Source: Gammaproteobacteria bacterium
Lineage (GTDB): Bacteria > Pseudomonadota > Gammaproteobacteria > Pseudomonadales > Pseudohongiellaceae
Reading direction: 5' to 3'
DNA: 64,000 bases
Assembly (NCBI GenBank): GCA_012960305.1
Contig: DUBM01000009.1
Coordinates: 66,413-130,412, forward strand
The notes below the pieces were generated by a model. That model did no database searches. It was not told where the DNA came from and was given only the letters and a program-made list of their open reading frames with translations. A program made the position numbers and the translations under genes. Below are positions 42,268 through 51,964 of this stretch, one piece after another (position 1 is the stretch's first letter; each line of letters starts with the position of its first letter).

Positions 42268-43331
42268 ATCTGGTCAGTATTTTTTGGAATTTAGTAATTG
42301 AAAGTGCACCTTGGTTGCTGATCGGATATCTACTTGCAGGAATAATTAAGCAAGTCATCCCAAATTCCTGGGTCGAAAAACAATTGGCAAAGCCGGGCTT
42401 TGTTTCCGTATTGAAAGGCGCGTTGATTGGAGCGCCAATGCCGCTATGTTCCTGCGGTGTTATACCCACTGCGCTTGCAGTTCGAAAGGCTGGCGCATCG
42501 AAAGGTGCCACTGCTTCTTTTTTAGTTGCTACACCTGAAACTGGTGTAGATTCAATTTCATTCTCCTACGCTGTGCTAGGTCCAATTTTTGCTATTGCTC
42601 GGCCTATTAGCGCTTTGCTTAGTGCAGTTATCGCTGGTGTATTGGTGAATAGCCTGGATAAGGAATCATTCGAAGAAGAAACTGTGGCAGAGGCTAGTAG
42701 TTGCTGTCATAGCAAACTAGCAGTAGGGGTTGAGAATATTCCCCTGAGCCAGAAATTAATCGATGCTGCTAAATATGGCTATGGTCGCATGATTTCTGAT
42801 ACTGCTAAATGGCTTGTTATTGGTTTAGTTGCAGCCACGATAATAACAGCTGTTGTACCCCAGTCATTTTTCTTGCGCTGGGGAGATGGATTGCTTGCAA
42901 TGATTATCATGGTACTAATCGGACTGCCCATGTATATCTGCGCCACGGCGTCAACGCCAGTTGCAGCAGGTTTGTTATTTGCAGGTGTATCACCAGGGGC
43001 TGCATTAGTATTTATGTTGACGGGTCCTGCGACTAATATCGCCACCATGGGAGTGATTAAAGAACAATTGGGTAGTAGATCGCTAATTGCTTATTTAATC
43101 GGGGTTATCGCCACCGCTGTAATTTGTGGCCTGATACTAAACGAATTCTATGCAACCTTCGGCTGGTCCCTACAACTATCTATGATGGAGCATGGAGAGA
43201 GTCATCCCCTGTGGCGTCAATTAGCAGCGGTTCTTCTAGCGGCTCTTGTGGCAAGAGTTTGGATCCAACCATTGCTAGGGCCCAAGGTTGCGACCGACGA
43301 GTCTACAGAGAAACCAGAACTGACAGCGTAA
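42264..43331 (+). CDS. SO_0444-type Cu/Zn efflux permease (DUF318/ArsP-like)
   Basis: APWLLIGYLLAGIIKQVIP; GALIGAPMPLCSCGVIPTALAVRKAGASKGATASFLVATPETGVDSISFSYAVLGP; ATG overlaps the regulator stop. Confidence 0.88.
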   Translation: MNLVSIFWNLVIESAPWLLIGYLLAGIIKQVIPNSWVEKQLAKPGFVSVLKGALIGAPMPLCSCGVIPTALAVRKAGASKGATASFLVATPETGVDSISFSYAVLGPIFAIARPISALLSAVIAGVLVNSLDKESFEEETVAEASSCCHSKLAVGVENIPLSQKLIDAAKYGYGRMISDTAKWLVIGLVAATIITAVVPQSFFLRWGDGLLAMIIMVLIGLPMYICATASTPVAAGLLFAGVSPGAALVFMLTGPATNIATMGVIKEQLGSRSLIAYLIGVIATAVICGLILNEFYATFGWSLQLSMMEHGESHPLWRQLAAVLLAALVARVWIQPLLGPKVATDESTEKPELTA

Positions 43332-43346
43332 GAGTTTGTTTGGAAA

Positions 43347-44261
43347 TCAGCTCGGATCAATTGAGCCCGCGATTATTCTGTGATTACTATCCAGCTGATA
43401 GGTAATATCGGCAGTTGATGGCATAGTAGCTAGACCATGTCGGGTTAACCTCTCGAAATGTTGGACAAATCTTTTTAGTTCCAGTAAGTCCATTATGCCA
43501 TCTGTATTCTCAGCACTGCGGGCTTTTAGTTTATCCTCCTGCAATGTTCGCCAATGGATAATTTGCTTGAAATCCGGCGCTTGCAGTGTGACTAGAAGCG
43601 ATATATGTTGAAACAGTTCCTGGTACTCAGTTGCCAGTTTTTGGTTCACGTAAATTCGCCAGCTACAGTCAGAATCCTCATTTGCTTCTAAGTCATTTAT
43701 CGGTTCCTGCAATGCCGATTCTGATTCGGGGTAGAGTCCTACAAACCAACCTTCCAGAATGATCAGATCGATCGGGCCCTCAACTTCCGGCAAAAAAGCC
43801 TGCTCTGTTAAATCATCCTGAGATTTATCAAAGCTCGGGAGTACTAAATTTTCACCCATTCCTAGTTGTTGAAGCCGGTTCAATGTTTCTCCCATGAGCT
43901 GAGTATTATGGGTCCCAGGAACACCGCGGCTAGACAGTAAGGGGTGCACATTTTTTGCCAGGTCAAGGCGATCAGTTTTAGATAGATAAAAATCATCTAA
44001 CGATAACTGCGCCACACGAATTCCCTTTGACCGTAGCAGTAATGTTAACAAGGCCGCCACGGTGGATTTTCCTGTCCCCTGTCCCCCTTGAATACCGAGT
44101 ATGGGAAAATCGAATACAAAATTGCGAGATTCCAATTTTTTCTGTTTGAGTAATTTCTCGATATTTTTTAATAGAGGAAGAAAAAACTTTAACGCATCTT
44201 CTGCATAAGTATCAGGAAGTAATTCAGTGCTAACAAAATCGTTTATAAGTTGTTGGTACAT
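43347..44261 (-). CDS. P-loop kinase, D-glycerate 3-kinase-like
   Basis: PILGIQGGQGTGKSTVAALLTLLLRSKG; LSLDDFYLSKTDRLDLAKNVHPLLSSRGVPGTHN; LEGWFVGLYPE. Confidence 0.82.
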   Translation of the reverse strand: MYQQLINDFVSTELLPDTYAEDALKFFLPLLKNIEKLLKQKKLESRNFVFDFPILGIQGGQGTGKSTVAALLTLLLRSKGIRVAQLSLDDFYLSKTDRLDLAKNVHPLLSSRGVPGTHNTQLMGETLNRLQQLGMGENLVLPSFDKSQDDLTEQAFLPEVEGPIDLIILEGWFVGLYPESESALQEPINDLEANEDSDCSWRIYVNQKLATEYQELFQHISLLVTLQAPDFKQIIHWRTLQEDKLKARSAENTDGIMDLLELKRFVQHFERLTRHGLATMPSTADITYQLDSNHRIIAGSIDPS

Positions 44262-44396
44262 TGTTAGTAAGATCGTTTTTTCCGTATGTTAAAACTATTT
44301 TCAATGTTTTCGCTAATGTGTCAGACCGGAGCTGGGTTCAGAATTTTGCTTGTGTTACGATTCTTCTGATTGAACATCTAGCTAATTTTTCTAAAA

Positions 44397-45593
44397 ATGT
44401 CTTCATCCATGTATTCATCACTGCTAACAGAAAGACCTTTGCTTATTTCACCGACTCTGGCGGCGACAATAGGTTTGGAAGAAGCAGTTATGTTGCAGAG
44501 TCTGTCCGAATTAATTTGTTTTCGTCCCACAATAAAGAATCCCCGCAGAGCCGATTTAAATTGGATTGAGTTAACCGAACAAGAGCTTTTGGATGCCTTT
44601 CCTTTTTGGGCGACCATTGATATTAAGCGAGTGCAGACTAGTTTACAGAATCTTGGCTTAATAGTGCTAGACCAAGCAGACTCCGCGGCAGAAAATTTTC
44701 TCTGTGCAATCGATGAGGTTACAGAATTTCATGCTAAAGAGAGCTACCCCTCTCAGTTTGACACGAACAACTTGACCGCTCGTCCTGTTATTCCTCCAGT
44801 GGAGAAGAAAGCTGTAGCTCAAGTAAGCAGGCCTGCCGGCACTGCCTCATTGATTCCATCCAATTGGAAACCGGGTGTAGATTGGATCAAGCAATGTCGA
44901 CAACACAATATTCCAGAAGCTTTTATATTAGGTTTGGTGGCAGAATTTGTCGGTTATTGGCGAGAACGTGCGCAGGCACGATTCTCCTGGGGTAATGCCT
45001 TTTACAAACATGTCTTAAAAGAGTGGCGTAACGAGCAAACTCGTCAAGGCGCTTTCGAAAAAGCGAGCACCATGTCCGCTGATTGGCACCCCAGTGATGA
45101 TGCGGTGGGTATTCTGGAGAACGCTGGAATAAACCCTAGGTTCATTGAAGATGCGATTCCTGAGTTTGTCTTGTACTGGCGTGAAAGAGGGATGGTGAAC
45201 GGTGCCTGGAATACCAAATTTATAGAACATATACGTCGCCAGTGGGCAAAATTCTCCGCCGCCTTTGGTTACGATGATACACCCAAAGCGATACAAGATG
45301 ATTGGCAACCCAGTGCAGATTGTTTCGAAATTTTGCAGCTTGCAGAAATTGATGAGAATTATGCCAGAAGCAAGATTCCCGAATTCGTCATGTACTGGAA
45401 AGATAGCCAGCAAGTGAAGGCATCTTGGAATACTGTGTTTTTACAGTTCATTAAACAGGACTGGGCACGACAACTAAAACAATTAGAGACAGTGGATCTT
45501 TCTCATGCAGAAAATCAATCCCTTGTTGGATCAAACCAGCAGAGAATTAAAGAGCGATTCCAACGCATCGCTGACCGAAGTTGGGCAGAGTAG
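44397..45593 (+). CDS. DnaT-like replication protein: N-terminal winged-helix-like region plus three tandem DnaT-like domains
   Basis: Repeats WKPGVDWIKQCRQHNIPEAFI..FVGYWRERAQARFSWGNAFYKHVLKEWR; WHPSDDAVGILENAGINPRFI..FVLYWRERGMVNGAWNTKFIEHIRRQWAKF; WQPSADCFEILQLAEIDENYA..FVMYWKDSQQVKASWNTVFLQFIKQDWARQL. Confidence 0.85.
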   Translation: MSSSMYSSLLTERPLLISPTLAATIGLEEAVMLQSLSELICFRPTIKNPRRADLNWIELTEQELLDAFPFWATIDIKRVQTSLQNLGLIVLDQADSAAENFLCAIDEVTEFHAKESYPSQFDTNNLTARPVIPPVEKKAVAQVSRPAGTASLIPSNWKPGVDWIKQCRQHNIPEAFILGLVAEFVGYWRERAQARFSWGNAFYKHVLKEWRNEQTRQGAFEKASTMSADWHPSDDAVGILENAGINPRFIEDAIPEFVLYWRERGMVNGAWNTKFIEHIRRQWAKFSAAFGYDDTPKAIQDDWQPSADCFEILQLAEIDENYARSKIPEFVMYWKDSQQVKASWNTVFLQFIKQDWARQLKQLETVDLSHAENQSLVGSNQQRIKERFQRIADRSWAE

Positions 45594-46254
45594 AGATACT
45601 ACTGATTATGCTGCTACTTCCCCCCGCGACATTGCGGAGCCTAGTGTCGCTTATTCAGCGAGCCCTGACGATAGTGAAGATGCAACTGCTCAAATGGACC
45701 ATGTTGATGCTATCAACCAGGCTTTCGCTGAGTTCGAATTCGCCTACCACAATCAATTTCACAAAGCATTTTCTGATGCCGAAAGCTTGGTAATTGCAAA
45801 GAAGTACTGGTTGAGTTCGCTCGACAATTATGCGCCTAGGCAAATCGTCTTGGCCGCTAAGAAGGTAATAAAAACTCAAGACTATCTCCCGTCTATTGCT
45901 GCTCTGGTTAGAGCCTGTGAAGAAGGTCTTGATCTATTTGGCTTGCCCTCTCCCAGACAAGCCTATCTTGAAGCTTGCCGCGCTGCAGCGCCAAAACGTC
46001 TGCAGAACTGGAGTCATCCAGCCGTTTATCTAGCGGGTGTAGGTGCAGGTTGGTATTTGCTTGCCAACGAAGCTGAGGCCAGCGCATTGCCGGTATATGA
46101 ATACCACTATGGAATTCTATGCAAACAAGTGCTCGGCGGGGGAGAGCTGGGGATTATAGCCCCAGCAGCGTTGCCAGAAAAAACTAGTCGTAAGCTAAGC
46201 AAAAAAGAAACCCAAGCTCGAATAGCAAAAATGCGTTCCGAGCTAGGCTTATAA
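45505..46254 (+). CDS. Phage lambda replication protein P-like putative helicase loader
   Basis: INQAFAEFEFAYHNQFHKAFSDAESLVIAKKYWLSSLDNYAPRQIVLAAKKVIKTQDYLPSIAALVRACEEG...PRQAYLEAC; immediately downstream of and overlapping the DnaT-like gene. Confidence 0.65.
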   Translation: MQKINPLLDQTSRELKSDSNASLTEVGQSRDTTDYAATSPRDIAEPSVAYSASPDDSEDATAQMDHVDAINQAFAEFEFAYHNQFHKAFSDAESLVIAKKYWLSSLDNYAPRQIVLAAKKVIKTQDYLPSIAALVRACEEGLDLFGLPSPRQAYLEACRAAAPKRLQNWSHPAVYLAGVGAGWYLLANEAEASALPVYEYHYGILCKQVLGGGELGIIAPAALPEKTSRKLSKKETQARIAKMRSELGL

Positions 46255-46275
46255 CGGGAAATTTGATTTCCGTAT

Positions 46276-47946
46276 TTAGGCGTCCAATTTTCGATACTTA
46301 ATTCTTGTCGGCTCTGCCCCATCTCCTAATCGTTTCCTGCGGTCAATTTCATAGTCGGAATAATTCCCTTCATGCCATAACACTTCACTATCACCTTCGA
46401 ATGCCAGAATATGTGTGCAGGTTCTATCGAGGAACCAACGATCATGAGAAACCACGATTACACAGCCGGGGAAAGTCAGCAATCCTTCCTCTAGAGCTCG
46501 CAGAGTTTCCACGTCTAGGTCGTTGGTTGGCTCATCCAGTAACAACACATTGCCGCCACGCTTTAAAAGTTTCGCCATGTGTAAGCGATTTCGCTCTCCG
46601 CCGGATAAGTCTTTAACAAATTTCTGTTGATCACCACCACGGAAATTGAATCGACTGGCGTAAGCACGAGAAGAGATCTTAAATTTACCAATTTCTATCG
46701 TCTCTTGATCATCAGATATTTCCTGCCAAACTGTATTGTCGCCATTTAAATCATCGCGACTTTGATCCACATAAGCTAGATCAACTGTATCGCCCAATTC
46801 AATGGTACCGTTGTCTGCTTGTTCTTCGCCCACGAGCATTCGCAAGAAGGTTGTTTTACCCGCGCCATTGCCGCCAATTATTCCTACGATGCTACCCTTG
46901 GGTACTGAAAAACTTAAATTATCAATCAGGGTTTTATCATCAAAAGCCTTCGAGAGGTTCTTCACCTCGATAACTTTATCGCCAAGTCGAGCGCCTGGAG
47001 GAATATAAAGTTCCATGGTCTCGTTACGTTTCTGAAAATCCTGAGAATTTAATTCCTCGAATCGTGCAATTCGAGCCTTGCTTTTGGATTGCCGGCCCTT
47101 TGGATTAGAGCGTATCCACTCTAATTCTGATTTGATGCTGCGGTCATGGGCAGCTTCTTGTTTGGCTTCAATTTCGAGGCGTTTTTCTTTGGTTTCTAAC
47201 CAGGCGCTATAGTTGCCTTCGTAGGGAATACCATGGCCTCTATCCAATTCCAGTATCCAGCCAGCTGCATTGTCGAGGAAATAGCGATCGTGAGTAATTG
47301 CCACTACTGTACCAGGGTAGTCCTGCAGAAATCGCTCCATCCAGGCTACGGATTCTGCATCCAGATGGTTAGTCGGTTCATCCAACAGCAACATATCAGG
47401 CTTGGAAAGCAACAGTCGGCAAAGGGCAACTCGTCTTCTCTCTCCCCCAGACAATTTGGTCACCTCGGCGTCCCATGGAGGCAGGCGCAGAGCGTCAGCA
47501 GCACGTTCCAAAATTCGTTCGACTTCCCAGCCATTTACTTCATCAATTTGATTCTGCAGTTCGCCTTGTTTCTCCAGCAAAGCAGTCATTTCATCGTCAC
47601 CCATAGGTTCGGCAAATTTGTCACTGATGTCATTAAATTCTTCAACTAGGTTGATGATGTTTTTAATGCCTTCTTGCACATTGCCCCGCACATCTTTCTT
47701 ATCGTCTAAATCCGGTTCTTGCGGGAGATAGCCGATCTTGATATCAGCTTGTGGCCGCGCTTCGCCATTAAATTCTGTGTCTACTCCAGCCATAATTCTT
47801 AGCAGCGTGGATTTTCCTGCACCATTCAATCCCAAGACACCGATTTTGGCTCCTGGAAAGAATGAGAGTGAGATATCTTTAAGAATTTCGCGCCTTGGTG
47901 GGACCACCTTGCCAACCTGCTGCATGGTGTAAACAAATTGAGCCAT
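46276..47946 (-). CDS. ettA: Energy-dependent translational throttle protein EttA (ABC-F)
   Basis: MAQFVYTMQQVGKVVPPRREILKDISLSFFPGAKIGVLGLNGAGKSTLLRIMAG; two ABC cassettes; start set at 47946. Confidence 0.95.
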   Translation of the reverse strand: MAQFVYTMQQVGKVVPPRREILKDISLSFFPGAKIGVLGLNGAGKSTLLRIMAGVDTEFNGEARPQADIKIGYLPQEPDLDDKKDVRGNVQEGIKNIINLVEEFNDISDKFAEPMGDDEMTALLEKQGELQNQIDEVNGWEVERILERAADALRLPPWDAEVTKLSGGERRRVALCRLLLSKPDMLLLDEPTNHLDAESVAWMERFLQDYPGTVVAITHDRYFLDNAAGWILELDRGHGIPYEGNYSAWLETKEKRLEIEAKQEAAHDRSIKSELEWIRSNPKGRQSKSKARIARFEELNSQDFQKRNETMELYIPPGARLGDKVIEVKNLSKAFDDKTLIDNLSFSVPKGSIVGIIGGNGAGKTTFLRMLVGEEQADNGTIELGDTVDLAYVDQSRDDLNGDNTVWQEISDDQETIEIGKFKISSRAYASRFNFRGGDQQKFVKDLSGGERNRLHMAKLLKRGGNVLLLDEPTNDLDVETLRALEEGLLTFPGCVIVVSHDRWFLDRTCTHILAFEGDSEVLWHEGNYSDYEIDRRKRLGDGAEPTRIKYRKLDA

Positions 47947-48155
47947 TTCACTATCCTGAGTGTTATATTTAACTATCAAAGCCCCAATTATTAGTCTTGA
48001 GGAATTGAGAAAAAACCGGTCGACATTATTACATACCAAAGTCTCTTAATGTTGGGAATTGGAGTTCTCAAAACCCCAAATATTGATGCTCATTCTGGAG
48101 CCATCATGTAGAATAACGCCTTCAAAAAATCCCCAGATATGACTCGGAGTACTAG

Positions 48156-49409
48156 ATGTTTAAGAGCGATACTAGCCTGTCTGATTTTGATCCAGAAATT
48201 AGCGCCGCTATCGAAGCTGAAGGTCAACGACAAGAGCACCACATCGAATTAATCGCGTCGGAAAACCACACCAGCCCCCTCGTGATGGAAGCGCAGGGCT
48301 CCGTTCTTACGAATAAATATGCTGAGGGGTATCCCGGTAAACGCTACTACGGTGGCTGTGAACATGTTGATGTTGTCGAAGAGCTCGCTATATCCCGAGT
48401 TAAGAAGCTCTACAATGCAGACTACGCCAATGTGCAACCCCACTCAGGGTCCCAAGCTAACGCAGCCGTCTACATGGCCTTAGTTAAGCCGGGCGACACC
48501 GTATTGGGAATGAGTCTGGCAGATGGTGGGCACCTGACCCACGGGGCGAGTGTAAGTTTTTCAGGGCGAATTTATAATTCAGTTCAGTACGGATTGAAAA
48601 ACGGAACTGGTGAGATTGATTACGATCAAGTAAATGCTCTTGCTCAAGAACATAAGCCCAAGTTAATCATGGCTGGTTTTTCAGCTTATTCCCGGGTTAT
48701 TGATTGGCAAAAGTTTCGTCGTATCGCTGACAGCATCGGTGCGTATTTTGTCGTCGACATGGCTCATGTTTCAGGTTTGATCGCAGCTGGTGTTTATCCT
48801 TCTCCGGTGAATATTGCCGATGTAACCACATCCACCACTCATAAGACGCTGCGTGGTCCGAGAGGGGGTATAATCCTGGCCAGAGCTAATCCAGAACTGG
48901 AGAGGAAATTGAATTTTGCGGTGTTTCCAGAGAGCCAGGGTGGTCCTCTGATGCATGTAATCGCGGCCAAGGCTGTCTGTTTCAAAGAAGCTATGAGCGA
49001 TGAGTTTAAAACGTATCAGCAGCAGGTCTTAAACAATGCTAAATTCATGGCATCAGTATTTATGGATCGAGGCTTCGATGTAATTTCGAATGGTACTGAC
49101 GATCATCTGTTTTTGTTAAGCCTTATTAAGCAAGATATTACCGGCAAAGATGCTGATGCAGCATTAGGTCGAGCAAATATAACAGTAAATAAAAATGCTG
49201 TGCCCAATGATCCAAAACCTCCATTTGTCACTAGTGGTTTAAGGTTAGGAACTCCAGCTATTACTACTCGAGGTTTCAAAGAGAGCGAAGTTGCCGAGTT
49301 AACAAATTGGATGTGTGATATTCTCGATGATATTGAGAACGAACCGATAATCGCTGAAGTGCAGCAAAGAGTTATTGAACTTTGTTCACGCTTTCCAGTT
49401 TATCAGTAA
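48156..49409 (+). CDS. glyA: Serine hydroxymethyltransferase
   Basis: [61 protein letters not shown]. Confidence 0.98.
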   Translation: MFKSDTSLSDFDPEISAAIEAEGQRQEHHIELIASENHTSPLVMEAQGSVLTNKYAEGYPGKRYYGGCEHVDVVEELAISRVKKLYNADYANVQPHSGSQANAAVYMALVKPGDTVLGMSLADGGHLTHGASVSFSGRIYNSVQYGLKNGTGEIDYDQVNALAQEHKPKLIMAGFSAYSRVIDWQKFRRIADSIGAYFVVDMAHVSGLIAAGVYPSPVNIADVTTSTTHKTLRGPRGGIILARANPELERKLNFAVFPESQGGPLMHVIAAKAVCFKEAMSDEFKTYQQQVLNNAKFMASVFMDRGFDVISNGTDDHLFLLSLIKQDITGKDADAALGRANITVNKNAVPNDPKPPFVTSGLRLGTPAITTRGFKESEVAELTNWMCDILDDIENEPIIAEVQQRVIELCSRFPVYQ

Positions 49410-49448
49410 ATTTAATTTAGATTAAAAATCTAAACGAATAGGTTTTAC

Positions 49449-49910
49449 ATGCATTGTCCATTTTGTGGTGCCGTTGATACCAAGGTTATTGACTCCAGAT
49501 TGGTGTCAGCAGGGAATCACGTTCGCCGCCGTCGCGAATGTATAACTTGTGAAGAAAGATTCACGACTTATGAATCTGCCGAATTGGTTATGCCGCGGAT
49601 TATCAAACAAGACGGAATTCGTGAACCTTTTAATGAAGATAAATTGCTAGCAGGCCTTACTAAGGCGCTGGAAAAAAGACCAGTTGGTATTGAAAAAATT
49701 GAAGAAGCCATCGTTCGGATTAAAGCGAATTTGCGTTCCACCGGTGAGCGGGAAATTCAGTCACGTGATGTTGGTGAGCAGGTAATGAAGGAGCTTCGTG
49801 ATTTAGATGAAGTTGCATTCGTTCGTTTCGCATCAGTCTATCGTAGTTTTAAAGATCTAAATGAATTCCGCGAAGAAATCGATCGCCTTTCAAAAGGCAC
49901 TAGTAAGTAA
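49449..49910 (+). CDS. nrdR: Transcriptional repressor NrdR
   Basis: [42 protein letters not shown]. Confidence 0.98.
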   Translation: MHCPFCGAVDTKVIDSRLVSAGNHVRRRRECITCEERFTTYESAELVMPRIIKQDGIREPFNEDKLLAGLTKALEKRPVGIEKIEEAIVRIKANLRSTGEREIQSRDVGEQVMKELRDLDEVAFVRFASVYRSFKDLNEFREEIDRLSKGTSK

Positions 49911-50043
49911 AAGCGCTATTTCTCATTTCTCCAAATTTAGACTCTCTAGTTCTATTCCTTCGCTGTATAATCGAAACCTCTAGGTCTGATAGCGAATTGG
50001 CTATTAGAAATTATTATCGTTAATTGAGTATTTTTAGTCCCTT

Positions 50044-51219
50044 ATGCAAAGATTAAGTAGTAGTCAATTAGGGTCGGAGTTTATTGACTGGCCAGTCTAT
50101 ATGCGGTGCGCGCTGGACTTAGCTGTGACCGTAATAAATACCAGTCCGAACCCTCGCGTTGGCTGTGTTATCGTGAAAGCTGGAGGCATTGTTGGGAAGG
50201 GCTGGCATGTTAGCCCTGGGAAAGACCATGCAGAAATTATGGCTTTAAAGTCTGCTGGTGAGGATGCGAAATCATCGACGGTTTTTGTTTCTCTTGAACC
50301 TTGTTCTCATATAGGAAGAACCGGACCTTGTTGTGATGCGCTCATTGCTGCGGGAATTAGTCGCTTAGTAATCGCTGGAATAGATCCTAATCCAGAAATT
50401 TCAGGACTAGGAATCAAGAAAATTGAAAGTGCGGGTATTGAAGTTTTTTATCTAGAGGATTCGGAGGCGGCAGCCCGTAAGATCAATGTGGGCTACTTCA
50501 AAAGAAGAGAGACGGGCTTGCCCTATGTGCGCTGTAAGTTAGCAGCAAGCATCGATGGGCGTACAGCCTTGTCAAATGGCGTAAGCAAATGGATTACCAG
50601 TGCAGAAGCGCGGGCAGATGTGCAATTATATCGTGCTCAGAGCAGCGCCATTATCACTGGAGTTGAGACAGTGTTAAGTGATAACCCTTCGATGAATGTC
50701 CGTTTCGATGAACTTAATTTAACAGCAGAAGCAAAACAGCAAAATTTATCGTTGAATTCGATACAACCTCTAAGAGTGATCTTAGATAGTAATTTGCGAA
50801 CACCTGGCACCGCTAAGATACTTCACGTTGATGGGGGTATTAGAATTTATGTGGCGAAGAAAACTATTGATCAGGAATTAGTGGAAAGCAAAGAGCTTCC
50901 AGATAATGTGGAATTAGTCTTCGCCGAAGAGGAGTCGCAGAGAGTAAATTTGCATTTTGTGTTAGAATCCTTGGCCTTGAATTGCGAGTGCAATGAAGTT
51001 TTTGTGGAAGCGGGACCTGCATTAAGCGCTGCATTCCTTGAAGCGGGACTTATAGATGAACTTATTGTTTATATAGCTCCTAAGCTTTTAGGAAGTGATG
51101 CCAAGCCGCTGTTCGAAATCGCAGGCCTTCAATCGATGTCAGAAAGCAGAAATTTTGCGGTGAAAGATTTGGATAAAGTTGGTGACGATATTCGGGTTTG
51201 TCTCATCCCTCAAAAATAG
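50044..51219 (+). CDS. ribD: Bifunctional riboflavin deaminase/reductase RibD
   Basis: TSPNPRVGCVIVKAGGIVGKGWHVSPGKDHAEIMAL; SLEPCSHIGRTGPCCDALI; VRCKLAASIDGRTALSNG. Confidence 0.96.
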   Translation: MQRLSSSQLGSEFIDWPVYMRCALDLAVTVINTSPNPRVGCVIVKAGGIVGKGWHVSPGKDHAEIMALKSAGEDAKSSTVFVSLEPCSHIGRTGPCCDALIAAGISRLVIAGIDPNPEISGLGIKKIESAGIEVFYLEDSEAAARKINVGYFKRRETGLPYVRCKLAASIDGRTALSNGVSKWITSAEARADVQLYRAQSSAIITGVETVLSDNPSMNVRFDELNLTAEAKQQNLSLNSIQPLRVILDSNLRTPGTAKILHVDGGIRIYVAKKTIDQELVESKELPDNVELVFAEEESQRVNLHFVLESLALNCECNEVFVEAGPALSAAFLEAGLIDELIVYIAPKLLGSDAKPLFEIAGLQSMSESRNFAVKDLDKVGDDIRVCLIPQK

Positions 51220-51283
51220 CTCTGAGGAAAAAGAGCACCTGAAAAAGAAAGCCTCTGAAGAAAATAACTGAGAATAGTAGAAA

Positions 51284-51949
51284 ATGTTTACCGGTATAAT
51301 CGAAGCAACAGGTGCAATAAATAAGCTAGAGAAAGTCGATCTGGAATGGCGTTTACACATTGATGCAGGTAACTTGAGCCTGGAAGATACAAGCATTGGC
51401 GATAGCATAGCAGTTAACGGTTGCTGTCTTACTGTCACTTCTTTATCTACCAAACATTTTAGTGCTGATGTTTCCAACGAAACAATCAGCTGCACGAGTT
51501 TAGGGAATTTAAAAACTGGAGCTCGAGTTAATTTAGAAAAAGCTATGCTTGCTAATAGTCGTTTCGGCGGGCACATTGTTAGCGGTCATGTAGACTGCGT
51601 GGGCATATTAATAAATTCTGCAGCTGATGGGCAATCCGTCAAATTGGAATTCGATGTGCCAGCTGAGATTAGTAAATACATAGCAGACAAGGGATCAATC
51701 TGTATTGATGGAACTAGTCTTACAGTTAATACGGTGAACAAAAATAAATTTTCTATTAATGTTATTCCCCACACGCAGCAAGAAACGATTATTGGAAATT
51801 ATGTAGTAGGCCAAGTAGTGAATTTAGAAGTAGATCTTGTTGCAAGGTATTTAGAAAGATTGATGACGGGGAATCACGAGCAACATAACCCTACAAAAAC
51901 AATTAGTAGTAGTTTTCTTGAGGAGCACGGCTTTAAGATAGCCAAGTAA
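51284..51949 (+). CDS. ribE: Riboflavin synthase alpha chain
   Basis: MFTGIIEATGAINKLE; IAVNGCCLTVTSL; GGHIVSGHVDCVG; duplicated lumazine-binding domain. Confidence 0.97.
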   Translation: MFTGIIEATGAINKLEKVDLEWRLHIDAGNLSLEDTSIGDSIAVNGCCLTVTSLSTKHFSADVSNETISCTSLGNLKTGARVNLEKAMLANSRFGGHIVSGHVDCVGILINSAADGQSVKLEFDVPAEISKYIADKGSICIDGTSLTVNTVNKNKFSINVIPHTQQETIIGNYVVGQVVNLEVDLVARYLERLMTGNHEQHNPTKTISSSFLEEHGFKIAK

Positions 51950-51964
51950 GAAGTAATCAGTGTT

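Noticed and set aside
44397-46254. Possible prophage because of the DnaT/P-like genes
   Set aside because: No integrase, capsid, terminase, lysis or repressor genes nearby; flanks are ordinary chromosomal genes
49911-51283. FMN riboswitch for the rib operon
   Set aside because: No recognisable FMN aptamer core in the gaps before ribD or ribE
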